Source: Epiperipatus broadwayi
Taxonomy: Eukaryota > Onychophora > Udeonychophora > Euonychophora > Peripatidae
Assembly (NCBI GenBank): GCA_028023455.1
Contig: JAQFVV010012435.1
Location: 374,001-438,000, forward strand
Direction: 5' to 3'
DNA: 64,000 nucleotides
The position numbers and the translations under genes are program-made. Position 1 is the stretch's first letter, and every line of letters begins with the position of its first letter. The notes under the pieces were generated by a model. That model worked only from the letters and a program-made list of their open reading frames with translations. It was not told the origin of the DNA and searched no databases. Below are positions 37,193-48,374 of this stretch, in pieces.

Positions 37193-37484
37193 AATAAAAA
37201 TTTCATATTCTTATCGTTGAGGGTCTTTCTGATTTCTTCACTTTTTCCTAAGGGCCAGATTAATGAGTAACTTTCAAACACTTTGAATTATCACACTGGG
37301 TTGAATTATGAGATTATTTGCCATTATCATGCGAGCAGTTTCTTTGACTTTTTTTTATTTTTTACTGTTTCTTCTCTGTCTGCTATTTTCGTCTTTTTCT
37401 AATTGAATATATGTTTATTGGTTCACAAGTGGTCTGTTACCTTATATATGTTTTTTTTTTTTGCTAATTTTTTCTGACAGTTGT
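37193..37484 (-). pseudogene. Penelope-like element, 3' (GIY-YIG side) fragment
   Basis: Aligns with 19064-19350 of the larger copy over its length: GGTTTATC/GGGTCTTTCTGATTTCT near the 3' end, TATTTGCCATTATCATG versus TATTTACCATTGTCATG, and the TTGAATATATGTTTA stretch. Heavily mutated, no open frame. Bounded by SINEs on both sides, in opposite orientation. Confidence 0.7.
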
Positions 37485-37725
37485 CCTTGACAGAATAGTC
37501 TAATTGGGGAGCGAATCACTTTACATGTGATATTCGTAAGTCTAAAGGTTCAGGTTTGATTCACATGCTAGTACAGTAACTGGTTAGGCCAGTAACACCT
37601 GAAAATGAGAGGAGAATAATGCCAATTGAACATTATACACTAACCTGGATGCTATTACTAACAATTGAAAATAATGTAAAGTTTAAATAGTTTGCACTTT
37701 TATAAAATCATTTAACTATTAAAAA
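37485..37725 (+). mobile_element. tRNA-derived SINE, best-preserved promoter boxes
   Basis: Begins CCTTGACAGAATAGTC. A-box-like TAGTCTAATTGGGGAG and B-box-like GGTTCAGGTTTGATTC lie about 50 bp apart. The body follows with GAGGAGAATAATGCC, ACTAACCTGGATGCTATTAC and AATGTAAAGTTT. About 240 bp. Confidence 0.8.
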
Positions 37726-37775
37726 AACTATTGCAGATAGCTAATAATATGTATATAAATTTATTGTAATATATA

Positions 37776-37988
37776 GAGTTCGCAAATAAGCTTTTAACAA
37801 GCTTTTCAGAATATCCCCAATCCCAGATCGGTTTCTGCTATTGGTTTCCTTAGTGAGGTGCTAGGATATTCAAGCATTAGATTAAAAATATCAGAACATC
37901 CTATCACCTCACTGAAGAAACCAGTAGCAGAAACAGATCTGAGATTGGGGATATTCTGCAAGCTTGTTAAGAGCTTATTTGCGAGCTC
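37776..37988. mobile_element. Foldback MITE with TA duplication, 213 bp
   Basis: Inverted arms of about 95 bp: outer GAGTTCGCAAATAAGC against the complement of GAGCTCGCAAATAAGC, inner ATATCCCCAATC and CACCTCACTGAAG-type strings. Flanked by TA at 37774-37775 and 37989-37990, fitting a Tc1/mariner-type non-autonomous element. An open frame on the minus strand across it is a by-product of the palindrome. Confidence 0.85.
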
Positions 37989-38154
37989 TACATATAACAT
38001 TTGTAATACAAGCTTGTTAAATTGGGTCATGTGACATATGATTTGATTTCTTTGTAATTTATACACTATTTATTATAATGCATATATTTTCACTTTGACT
38101 AAAATGTGTATAACCAAATAGATAATAGATAGCAGCACTGAAGTAAAATAGGCA

Positions 38155-38425
38155 AAGTTTGCTTTTTTACAAGCATTGCTCAATCTGGAGTCATGGCTGA
38201 TTTGGGTTTTATAAACTTAACATGTATGTTCTAATTATATACTGGACTATTTTTAGTATATAATACAGTGTTTCAGGTGTAATTATTCTCTGCTCATCTT
38301 CATGTTATGTTATATACTAACTTTGTGCTGATTATTAACAATCGAATCTATTTGAAAAGTTTGACGAAAGTTTGAATTTTTCTAAAAATATTTAATAATT
38401 AGCATTAGATGATGGAAATAGTACA
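38155..38425 (+). mobile_element. SINE copy, same family as 37485
   Basis: The 3' half matches (TATACTAACTTTGTGCTGATTATTAACAAT region, then GTTTGACGAAAGTTTGAA and TCTAAAAATATTTAA). The head is degenerate. Confidence 0.55.
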
Positions 38426-39041
38426 ATATAAGATTGCAACTACAATACTAACATCACATACTTTCAGACAAACATTAATATTCATCTCTATAGCTAGTGG
38501 TAGGGGGTTCAAATAATTTAGCAACTAATTTTCTAAATCATAACCTTTTTGATTATAAAAAAAATAATCACATAGTTGATTAGAAGCATAAAATAAAATC
38601 AAAAATAGCTTAAGTTATAAAAAAACAAATACAAAAATGTTGTTTTAAAAAATTAAGTTATATATATACTTTATAAAATATATATATTCTCATTATGGAT
38701 TTTTTCACTTTTATTTGAGTATTAATAACTATTTAAATAATGTTTAGTCACCTTTTCAAATGAGATTTCTTTTTTTTTTTTTTTTAGAAATAGGTTAATT
38801 ATATATTAGCACAATTAGATGACTTCTCTGAGCTCACTATAAATAAAATATTATGCTTCACTATTGATAAATATTAGTCAAAATAATAATTTTCTTTATT
38901 TTGACAATAACAAATGTGAAATAATAAACATCTAAAATAAAAACATACAATTCAAGTATTATTTTAATAAATGTTCCCCCAAACACACAAACAAAAAAAA
39001 AACCCAGGAACTCACTGTGCTGAAATGATATAGTCTAGATC
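38426..39041. other. AT-rich spacer, nothing recognised
   Basis: Contains T- and A-runs (about 38770 and 38993) and no coding signal. Confidence 0.5.
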
Positions 39042-41923
39042 CAGGCTTCTTAAACTTTTTTATATAGCGACCCCCTTCAAGCTTAGGAAATTTTAAACGA
39101 CCCCCTCCTCCATATAATGAAATATATATTAACCGTAGATGTAGATGTAATATCGCACTATTTTACAATGTAAATAAAATAAGGATTAAAGAATACGTAC
39201 CCATTCATTTCACATATATATAATTGGAAACGTTGACGGGATATCGGTCGTAATAAAACACAATAAATAGAATGACATAAAACTATATATAAATTTATTC
39301 AATAGAAAAAATAAACTTTTGTAACAATTTTTTTAATAAAAACATATTATTAACATCAAACAATATTAATGTGACGGATGTGATTGTTTATTTTTACACA
39401 AATAATTAAATCCAGGCTCAATTTGAGTTAGTGCAGATCGTAATAAATTTTCAACGTTTATTAAAGTTGAACGGTATTTTGATTTTATGTAAGTTAATGT
39501 GGAAAAGGCTGATTCACATAAATATGTTGTACAAAATGGCAGTAATTTGTTCATTGCCATTTCCGATAGTAGGGGATATTCTGATTTGATTTCTATCCAA
39601 AATTCATGCACAAGCACTTGAGAAAATCTGAGTCGCAAGGTAGTATCACTTGTTAATTCGGCAAATTCTTCTTGTGCTTTTAAGTTTAAAAAATTAATTT
39701 CTTCCATTTCAATTGAAAATGGATTGCAAATCCATTGTTGTGTATCGATATCATTGGGAAAATACCTATGCATGTAAACCTCCATATCCTTCAAATGATT
39801 AACTATAATTTTTGTTATAGGAGTATCTTTTTTTGAAATATTGTTACTAATTATATACTCGTCAGTAAATGGAAACATTTCGAGCGATCCACTTTCCACT
39901 CTGTTCTTCCATATAAGAATTTTTTTAACAAAGGCCTCAAGTTTATTTTTTAACATAAACATATTAACGCAAGAGCGTCCTGCATTGATAAATTCATATC
40001 ATTGATTTTATCAAAAATATCTGCCAAATAGCATAGCTTGAGAAGCCATAAATTATCGTGAAAATAATCGGCCAAATTAGAATTTTGCTCTGTTAGAAAT
40101 ATAAGAACTTCATCTTTTAAAGTTAATAATCGTTTCAAACTTCGACCTCTTGATAGCCACCTAACTTCAGCATGTAGCAATAAACTTGTATAATCCGAAT
40201 CCATATCAATGCACAAATTTTTAAACAATCGACTATTAAGTGCTCGACTTTTAATAAAGTTGATGATTTTGACTGCATCAAAAAACACAGTGTTTAATTC
40301 TGGTGCAATTTTTTAACAACAAGTGCCTCTCGGTGAATCATACAATGTGTAAATGTAATATGATCATTTCCAGCTTTAACAAATGCTGTAAAACCAAGAT
40401 CTTGTCCGGTCATTGCTGCAGCACGTCCGTGCACACACCAACACAATTTTTCCAATTTAATCCTTCTTTTTCAAAAACTCATTTACTTTTTATATATATC
40501 TTTTCCACGAGTATGACCTTCCAGAGGACGACAAAACAGTATATCTTCATGAATGCTTCCTCATAAATATATCTTACAAAAAGTAACAACTGTGCCATTT
40601 TTGAAATGTCTGTCGACTCGTCCAGTTGTATTGCAAACTTTGAGCTGTCTTTAAGCCTCATAAGAAGCTGTTGAAATTGATCATTGCTAATGTCTGAAAT
40701 TCTTTTGGACACAGTGTCATTTGATAATGGAATTTTACTAATTTCAGCAGCATACTGTTTTCCATGAACAATTTCAGACATTCTTATAGCTGCAGGTAGT
40801 AAAAGTTGCTCTCCAATAGTAAAAGGCTTTTTTGTTTTTGCTATCAAATACGAAACTTCATACGATGCCAATAGATATTTATCATTCAAAGTAACATACT
40901 TCTCCAAAGTGTTCTTTTCTTTATTTGATGTTTGCAAAAGACACTCAAAATATTCTATTGGCTTTTTTGATAACGTTGCATGTTTAGTATTCAAATGTCG
41001 TTGCAGTTTTGACGGTTTCATGCTTTCTGCAGCCAAAACTTCTTTGCAAATTAAGCACACTGGTTGTTCTTCATTGTTGTGAGAAGAGCATGTGGAGCCA
41101 TACTGCAAATATGATTCGTCATATTTTCTTTTTTTGTTTTGCTAGAGTCGGTTTGAAGCACTGCAACTTGGTTGTGAGGTGGCAGACTTATTAGTTGGAA
41201 TTTTAATTAGCCATTTATCCATGATGGTTAAATAATAATAAATAATTAAACAAAATGTAGTTGAACTTTAACGTAATAATTAAAAACACCAACTGAAAAT
41301 TACACAGTAAATACACACATGTCACTACGAAGACAAGCTGAGTCCAAACTGAAGTACAAACAGAAAAATAACTACACTCGAACTTTACCAGTGCAATGAC
41401 AACAAATACGATCAGATCAACCCCGACGCAGGCGTGTTCAAAGTGTGCAGCGCACAAAGGCACCGTATCACAAAGACGCCGAAAAGGCTTCATTTAATTT
41501 TTTTATTATTCTTTTATAAAAATAATATGCCGATCGCCTAGCCTAGCTTGATTAGCTTCCGTATGTATGTGTAAGCTGTAAGGCGACGGCGCTGGGTACT
41601 TATAATCACTAAGTTATCTTGCAAACACTGACGCCGGCAGCCAGACATCAATGTCGAACGTTCAGTTGAAAATCGAGGAGCGCGTTGTATTTATTATTTT
41701 AAATGCTACTTCCATATTTTCATTTATAGGCCACAACGTTTGCATTGCCTTTTTCAAAAAATAGTTATAATAAAACTCAAAGTATTTGTATGATTTTTAT
41801 TTGTATTTATATTTGTGAGTGTGTAACTAATTTTAAAATTTTATTTATAATGATTGAAAAGTATCAGACTTTGACCCCCTCAGAGTCTCGCGACCCCCTG
41901 GGGCGGACCCGTTGAGCCGGCAG
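39042..41923 (-). mobile_element. Autonomous-type hAT element (ZBED5-like), degenerate
   Basis: The left end begins CAGGCTTCTTAAACTTTTTT and continues with GCGACCCCC, a common start for ZBED-type hAT elements. The right end (GCGACCCCCTGGGGCG to about 41923) is only weakly inverted-complementary, and I find no convincing 8-bp duplication, so the right boundary is approximate. The minus strand carries the transposase pseudogene. The 41400-41920 part is richer in CpG and could hold the promoter. Confidence 0.75.
39366..41222 (-). pseudogene. hAT transposase, ZBED5/SCAND3-like, broken
   Basis: A cut-and-paste transposase with BED zinc finger, RNase-H-like core and hAT dimerisation domain. The likely start is the ATG at 41222 (MDKWLIKIP); an in-frame TAG follows at codon 27. 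The BED finger reads CLIC...LQRHLNTKH (about 41050). Then come IQLDESTDIS (the catalytic Asp region, about 40630), a frameshift near 40485, THCMIHREALVVKKL (about 40350-40305), another shift, EVRWLSRGRSLKRLL (about 40170-40130), and a stop/shift at about 39955. The C-terminal dimerisation block CESAFSTL, IKSKYRSTL and NVENLLRSAL (about 39520-39400) ends at 39366. Family features are all recognisable but at least three breaks prevent expression of one protein. Confidence 0.93.
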
Positions 41924-42867
41924 ATACATTGTACCCTGCCTATGGCATAAAAAAAAATAACTCAACATTTGAAACCAATAAGATATACATATTGTAATAA
42001 TTTAAACAAGACTGTAAATCAGGAGTGGTTAAACTTTTAGACACTGGGGGAGACTTTTTTAGTGAAAGTGTATCTGAGGGTGACTACATTTTTTTCAGGG
42101 TTTCGAACTGGAAACCAGAAAAAAATGTTATTTTTGCGGAACAAAAACTGGAATGGAAAAAAATAACAGTTCAAAGGCCTGGTTTTTTTAAAAAAAAAAT
42201 GGTGTTGTTGTTTTTTTATAAGGGCTTTTTAGGTATTCAGAAATACTGGGGATGTTTTTAGAAGATAAGAGCTGATGAATTTATTTTAATAAGATATGAA
42301 CTGTTGAAGACATTTCACATGATTTCTATTAAATTACCTCAACTCCCTCTAGTATTACAATTTGTCCTTGTCACATTATAAAATATTTATTAAATTACAA
42401 TTATTAAATTACTATATGAAGTGTTTTAAAAATTTTACAACTTCTTTGTTTTAAAATCAGTTTATTAAAATTGTTGTTTCTCCAAAACAAATTATTTTCA
42501 TTTCTCCTTGGGAAAATGGCAATTAAATATTTCTAAGAATTTTAGCCCTAGCATCACACAAAACTAATTTAATTCTTTTCAGTTTCTTCCAACCTGGGTT
42601 TATTTTTGAGATCGACAATAACAACTATTTTTAAATGAGAGTAATTTTGAATTTTTACTTTATTTATTTTTATTATTTTTTCAATTCAAATCAGCTCTAA
42701 ATTTATCACTATAATTTGTCAATGTTCACGTCAGCTTCGCGGTCGACTTCCAGAGACCTTGTGGTCAACTGCAGTCGACATCTTGGTCACCCTTGCTGTA
42801 AATGAATTCTGATAATATAAACAAAGTTTACAAATGTTATTATAATTATTCACAAACCAGATTGCTA
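41924..42867. other. AT-rich spacer, nothing certain
   Basis: An open frame at 42025-42261 has low complexity and resembles degenerate DNA-element sub-terminal sequence rather than a protein. A CpG-bearing patch at 42725-42785 (with repeated GTCGAC strings) looks like the end of an unrecognised DNA element. Confidence 0.4.
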
Positions 42868-42987
42868 AAGAATCATTTTAAATGAACTTGCAAAGAACAC
42901 TCCCTTTTTATATCAATCTCTAGTTACATAATAATGAAGAGACATTGATATAAGAAAGAGTGTTATTTGCAAGTTTATATGACTCTT
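42868..42987. mobile_element. Foldback MITE, about 120 bp
   Basis: Inverted arms: AACTTGCAAAGAACACTC and TATATCAAT on the left pair with GATATAAGAAAGAGTGTT and TTGCAAGTTT on the right. Short loop near 42930. Confidence 0.8.
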
Positions 42988-43839
42988 GAATTATCATAAT
43001 AATATTTTTGGACTTGGGCATTTCACCAATATTTCTATATTTTTTGTCATTGTTTTGGACTTTTCATTAATGGGGCTGATGGTTGAGAAATAACTGGAAA
43101 TGTTTTTTTTATTTTTAAACTTGGGACAAACTTTTACACTAAAAAATAAAACAAATAAAAATAATGACATCAAATTTATGTAAAAATAAAGAAATTAAAT
43201 ATTTCATACATTGTCAATTGCTATGCAGGTGCATTCAACCACAAACATCAGACATTATTAGCTGCATGTGCATTGCTATAATCAGTCATTGACCATGAGT
43301 GACCAATGGGAACATAGATGAGGCCACTTGTCATTATATGAGAGTGCCAATTTCAAATCCAACTATATTTCATCTGATTCATAAAATACCATATTTTTTA
43401 TTTGTTTGAATTATATAAATATGGATTGTAATTATGTATGTGCAATACCGTTTCATCTAATCATGTTTGAAACATTAAAAATACACTAAAAAGGTTCCGG
43501 AATACCATTCCACCATGTTACATGACAAAAAAAAAGTCCAGAGTATTGGTATATATATATAAAATATTAGATTGTTATTTGTATGACCATTTCAAAAAAA
43601 ATTAAAAACTGTAAAAGCAGAACATTGTCTCATTGCTATAGAAATAAAATACATCAGGAGTTCTAATTGCTCCATATTATAGTTATTTATTTTCTTAAAT
43701 TTATATTTAGCAATATTGATTTACCTGACCTCCAAATTAAACTAGTTCCGTTATTCTCTTTTATTAATTAAATAAATCATTTATTGAACAATATTAGATG
43801 TCTATCTAGATTGACTATCAGTTTATTACATGAAAATAA

Positions 43840-43928
43840 ATCTTAAGCCTGCATATGGATTAGTTTTACCTGGTATAGTCTTGAACCCAGGTCATGAGCA
43901 CATAAACAAATGAACTAACTATCAAATC
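43840..43928 (-). mobile_element. tRNA-like SINE head
   Basis: On the minus strand TGATAGTTAGTTCATTTG (A-box-like) and GGGTTCAAGACTA (B-box-like) lie about 30 bp apart, as in tRNA-derived promoters. It lacks a recognisable full tRNA cloverleaf. Confidence 0.5.
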
Positions 43929-44330
43929 ATAATAATTTAAATCGATATTCATAATTTCATGAAAATCTGAAAATTAGCAGAAAAAGAGTTTACCAAATAA
44001 GTAAATATTCACTATACTTTTCAAAATTTACTACAACTTATTTTTGATGAAACTTTTAACAAATTTCGCAAGAGGCTAAATATGGAAGCAAATTGCCATA
44101 ACGATTTTCATGCTTTTAATTTACAGTAATTTGTTACTTTTACATTTGAACTTCTTTTTAATTTATGTAAAAAAAGTTTTAAATAAACATTCCAGTTCTC
44201 TAAAATTAATAAAATATTTTAAACAGGCATGTACAATACACATTTTATTTTCAAATCATATTATAAAGAAGAATAATTGTAATAAATACAAAGTATAACC
44301 CATTGTAAAGATGACTAGTTTCTTTTTCCA

Positions 44331-44640
44331 AGTTGCCTGAAGTTCCATCTCTTATTTAATAAAAGTACTATATAGTAACATTATTTAGCTAACCACAACA
44401 AAAGCATGCCTAGATCATGAGTTATGACATAAAATATGACATCATGTTTTGTACATTTGTATATCCCAATAAAAAAAAATTTTTTCTAAGATGCCTGAAG
44501 TCCCATCTCTAACTCAACATATGTATCACATAGCAACATAGTTTAACTATTCACTGCTAAAACTATAATATGCTAGCATGTTGGGATCATGAGTTATGAC
44601 ATGAAATGTGACAATGTGTTTAATGTCTTTATGGATTATT
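44331..44640. repeat. Two-unit tandem duplication, period 158 bp
   Basis: TTGCCTGAAGTTCCATCTCT at 44333 recurs as ATGCCTGAAGTCCCATCTCT at 44491. Both copies continue to GATCATGAGTTATGACAT. Diverged, so not recent. Confidence 0.85.
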
Positions 44641-45125
44641 CCCATTGCTCTACCTCCTACCATTAATTTTTGGAACTATTTGAAAACATTCTTGCAACTT
44701 GTGGCTTTACTGCCATACAAAGTTTGAATCACAAATGTTTCCATAGCAGATTTGCTCAGTATAAACAATTTAATGTTAGTACATTGTTTGTGATGGAGTT
44801 ATTATGCAAACATTCTATCAACTTTCATATATAACTTATGATCCAGATATTTTAGTACTTTAAACTTTTTGTGGCAAATGATTAAACTACATCAGTACAT
44901 AGCACAAGTTGACTTAGAGATGGCCCTACAAACAGCTTAAAGAAAAAAACAATTACCAATTATCGTTTCTCTGAGATGCTCTGCATCCACTATCTTTTTG
45001 AATTCAGTATCAAAATTATTACCTCAGTTGAATCAGACCTGATTTAAAGATAATTATTTGAATATGGCTAGGTAACATGAAAATAGATATTACCTTACAT
45101 GATGACTTTTCCTTATGCTTTCTCA

Positions 45126-45195
45126 TAAGCCTTCTGGCATCCATTGATTATGCTGGCTTGCACTGAATGGCACTACTGCATGGAGAGTTTTGCCT
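45126..45195 (+). mobile_element. Hammerhead-family element, copy 5 (3' end only)
   Basis: Matches only the 3' 70 bp of the family, from AAGCCTTCTGGCATCC to GGAGAGTTTTGCCTGTTAA. 5' truncation with a constant 3' end is the pattern of retrotransposed copies. Confidence 0.8.
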
Positions 45196-45543
45196 GTTAA
45201 AATAGATATTGCAGTTAAATATTTAAATGTTCATTTTTTTTTTTTATAGAAAGCAATAATAAAAACAATTCTATTAGACATATATACAAATATGAGTTTA
45301 CTGTTATGCAGGTAAAAAGTTATAAAACTGATGTTTTAAAAGGCCATGGCAGGATGAAAGTTTTTTCAATAGTTTTTCATAGAGAAATAGTGAAAAGGCA
45401 GGTAGTACTCAATAAACTTGCTACAGGGCAATGAATATTTGAACATTTTTCATCCTTATTTTACTCTTTAAGTGATAATACATAAATACCAATTTACTAG
45501 GTAATATTGTCTAATTAGTTAAACTGCTGTGGTTCAATTCTCT

Positions 45544-45558
45544 AAAAGAAAAATCTCA
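45544..45558. repeat. Target-site duplication, left copy
   Basis: AAAAGAAAAATCTCA, identical to 52429-52443. It marks the 5' boundary of the LINE. Confidence 0.93.
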
Positions 45559-45699
45559 CTTCCGCTTTTGGCAGCCATCTTTGCAACTGGTCTTATTATA
45601 AGTGTCCCTTAGCGATTCAGTTTCAAGAAGACAGGGACGATTGTCCCCTTACCTTTATGTCTTTTATTCAAGGTAAGTCTGTTTTAAACAATATATATT
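45559..45699 (+). promoter_or_regulatory. LINE 5' UTR with promoter-like start
   Basis: The element begins CTTCCGCTTTTGGCAGCCAT(CTT). ACTTCCG is an ETS-type motif, its first two bases coming from the flank, and GCCATCTT is a YY1-type motif. Both lie within the first 25 bp, with no TATA box. In mammalian L1 a YY1 site near +13 sets the start of transcription, so a similar role is plausible. A strong 5' splice-site match (CAAG|GTAAGT, GT at 45673-45674) follows 114 bp in. Confidence 0.5.
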
Positions 45700-48368
45700 A
45701 TGGAAAGTGATAATATAATTGATAACTCTCAAATTAATGTTAACCCCGATCTCAGCATTCAATCTAGCAATGCAGCCATCGGTCATAAATATTATAGCCT
45801 TAGATCTAATCTAAATGCAACTAAACTAACTTCTACTACAAATAAAAACCCACAAACCAATAAATCAAATGAAAACACCATCGCAAATATCAATAAAAGT
45901 TTAGAAAATATTCAACTTACCCCTAATATAAACAATAGCATAAATATCTCATCAAGCGAAACTATTGAAATCCTTAATAATACAAGCAAAAACCAATCAT
46001 CTCCTCTCCGAAGACTATACGCTCCCTCAGAAGACTCTAATGAGCAATTTTCTTTGCCCAATAATACCCTGAAAACCATATATGAAAATAATAGACAAAA
46101 TTTCCAACAAGATGATTTCGGCGAATTTTTTAAAGTTAAAACTTTTCCACCAGAGTCGACAAAAACAGCGCTGTCACATTACAGTTTGTCAACAGTATAT
46201 TTAAAAATCAAAAAGAAGAAATAAATTTTAAAACTAATAAACCTCACTCCAAAACAAACAAAGATTATAGCACAGAACAATCCATTGCTACATCAGCCAA
46301 CTTGCAATCTAAACCAATTTCCTCAATTCCAATATTGAAAAATTCCACTACGTACGCAAATATCGTAAGGTCTAAAAATTCTGAGAGCATCTCCAAAAAT
46401 ATTAAGGCCGATAATTTCAATGAACTATATTTAAATATCTCAGAATTAGACACAGAACAAGAATCAAATACTCTAGAAAATGTCTCATTTAATATAAACG
46501 ATCTTAATGAGGACATGTTCCTAAAAATAAATAACGAGTTCAACAAAACGATTCCCAACACTCTGTATAAATCGTTTACAAACTACTACAGCGATAAGTC
46601 GTTAATCTTAGCCATAACAAATCAACAATGTGCGTTATATAAGTTCCCTCTAGAACAATTATACAGTCTAATCAATCAAAATCAATTAGGCAGAGGCATT
46701 CACATGATCCTTAATCATCCCAATGACCGCTATGTTATCGTTGAGTTTAAAACTTGGGCGGACCGTATGAACTTTAAAAATAACTACCGATCTTTGGGAA
46801 ATTATATACTTTGCTCCATAGATATCAACCGTCCAGTTACACTATCCGGCAGAATTCAAAACTGCCTTGCCCACTTGAAAGAACAAGAACTACAAGACAT
46901 CCTTATTAATTATGGTTCAGTCAGCAAATTTAAACACCTATTAAACCCTCACTTCGAAGATCAAATCCTGTCCAATACAGTTATCTTCACACTTACTTTA
47001 AAGAAAAACATTATACCCACTGACATACCCACCATTATTACTGCAAGAGGCTCTCCTATGGTTTTGACCTTCAGGGGAGTACAGCCACAATGTTTCTTCT
47101 GCCTTCAAAGAACACACCTTATTAAAGATTGTGCAGCAAGAATATGCATACACTGTGGTATTAAAAAGAATAAAGTTCACAGATGCCCTGGTAGACCTAT
47201 TAATATGGCTATCAAATCCTTAAATAGACAATCACCACATGAGACTAATTCAAACAGCAACCTCACAAACCCAGACAATCTGATTCAAATAAATCCTCCA
47301 ACAAACCCTCTCACATCCAAACCTATCTTTCAAAATGAAAATCTTCAAGAAAGAACAAACACCAACCTCTACACTAATAGTAGTGAATCAGAGAACCAAG
47401 CAATAACATATACTGCTACTAAACCAATCTCTCAAACCAATAATACTCAAGATCATTCATTAGATACATATTGTACTAATCCCTGAGAAACAATGCTAGG
47501 CCAAACTCTTTCTACAAAAGAAGACAATATGACCAAACCATCTAACGAGATCAAGGAAAACCCAGGCAATGAAGAAAATACACTTAAAAAATTTCAAAAC
47601 AATTCATCTATAACAACTCCCACCCAGCTTAAAACCAATGATGCATCATCATTCAGGCCAGCTAAATCTAACAAACCTAAACAAAGTGATCCACAAACTG
47701 TCCTCAATTCTTCAACACCTGCAGTAATCAACCATCCAGATGAAAATACTTATCAAACACTCAACCTGAAAGTCAGCATAATTAATGTTTCACAACAGTT
47801 ACATCAAACCGAAAATGACTCAGGTCTAAAATTTAAACCAAATTCTTATAACAATAAAAAAACACTTTCATCAAAAAAACAGGAAAAAGAAAACAACACT
47901 ACTAAACTTAAAAACCCCCAAAAAACCAACACAACAAATACCCAAAAAACCAACACAACAAATACCCAAAATACAAATAAGAAAATTAAAAGAAAATCAA
48001 TTTGCTCAGATAAATCAAGCTTTGATGATGACAGCTCCCATCCAATACATTATTCACCACCACCCGCTAGCAAACAAATCTCAGATATATCCAGCACAAA
48101 GCTTCACAAATCCATAGAAAAAAAGAGGAAAACCATGGATTCTATAACTATCGATACCATTGATCCATCTGACGAATCTCAGTCAGATTACACTACTTCA
48201 TCAGACACCGAAGACTTCATGGATGCATTTCCTCAACCAACAAATATATCACCAATCCATCCACAAGTTCAATCACAAGACTCTGATTTCCAAACAACAT
48301 CAGAACTAATTAACATGGAGATGCCCCACATTGACTTGGTACACTTTGCTGAGGACGGTTTGGATTAA
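45700..48368 (+). pseudogene. LINE ORF1 (RNA-binding, zinc-knuckle protein), broken
   Basis: ORF1 proteins bind the element RNA. The ATG at 45700 opens an Asn/Ser/Thr-rich N-terminus containing YSLRSNLNATK. A frameshift between about 46140 and 46224 moves to the frame that runs on to 48368. The middle (about 46590-47050) has an RRM-like block (YVIVEFKTWADRMNF). It is followed by a zinc knuckle CFFCLQRTHLIKDC (CX2CX4HX4C) and a second, non-canonical CIHCGIKKNKVHRC at about 47090-47180. A TGA at 47484-47486 interrupts the frame. The tail (47493-48368) is low-complexity, rich in Asn, Thr, Lys and Pro, with a small tandem repeat (KTNTTNTQ, about 47920-47970) and an acidic C-terminus. So there is one shift and one stop in an otherwise continuous frame of roughly 890 codons. 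Confidence 0.85.
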
Positions 48369-48374
48369 TCTATC

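Noticed and set aside
37806-38066. Minus-strand open frame of 86 codons
   Set aside because: It runs through a TA-flanked palindromic MITE, and both arms give complementary text.
41215-41493. Cys/Val-rich minus-strand frame upstream of the hAT transposase
   Set aside because: It overlaps the ATG region of the transposase in another frame and has no recognised domain; probably element leader sequence.
39042-41923. An exact 8-bp target duplication for the ZBED hAT element
   Set aside because: Bases flanking the inferred ends do not match, so the right end is probably eroded or misplaced.
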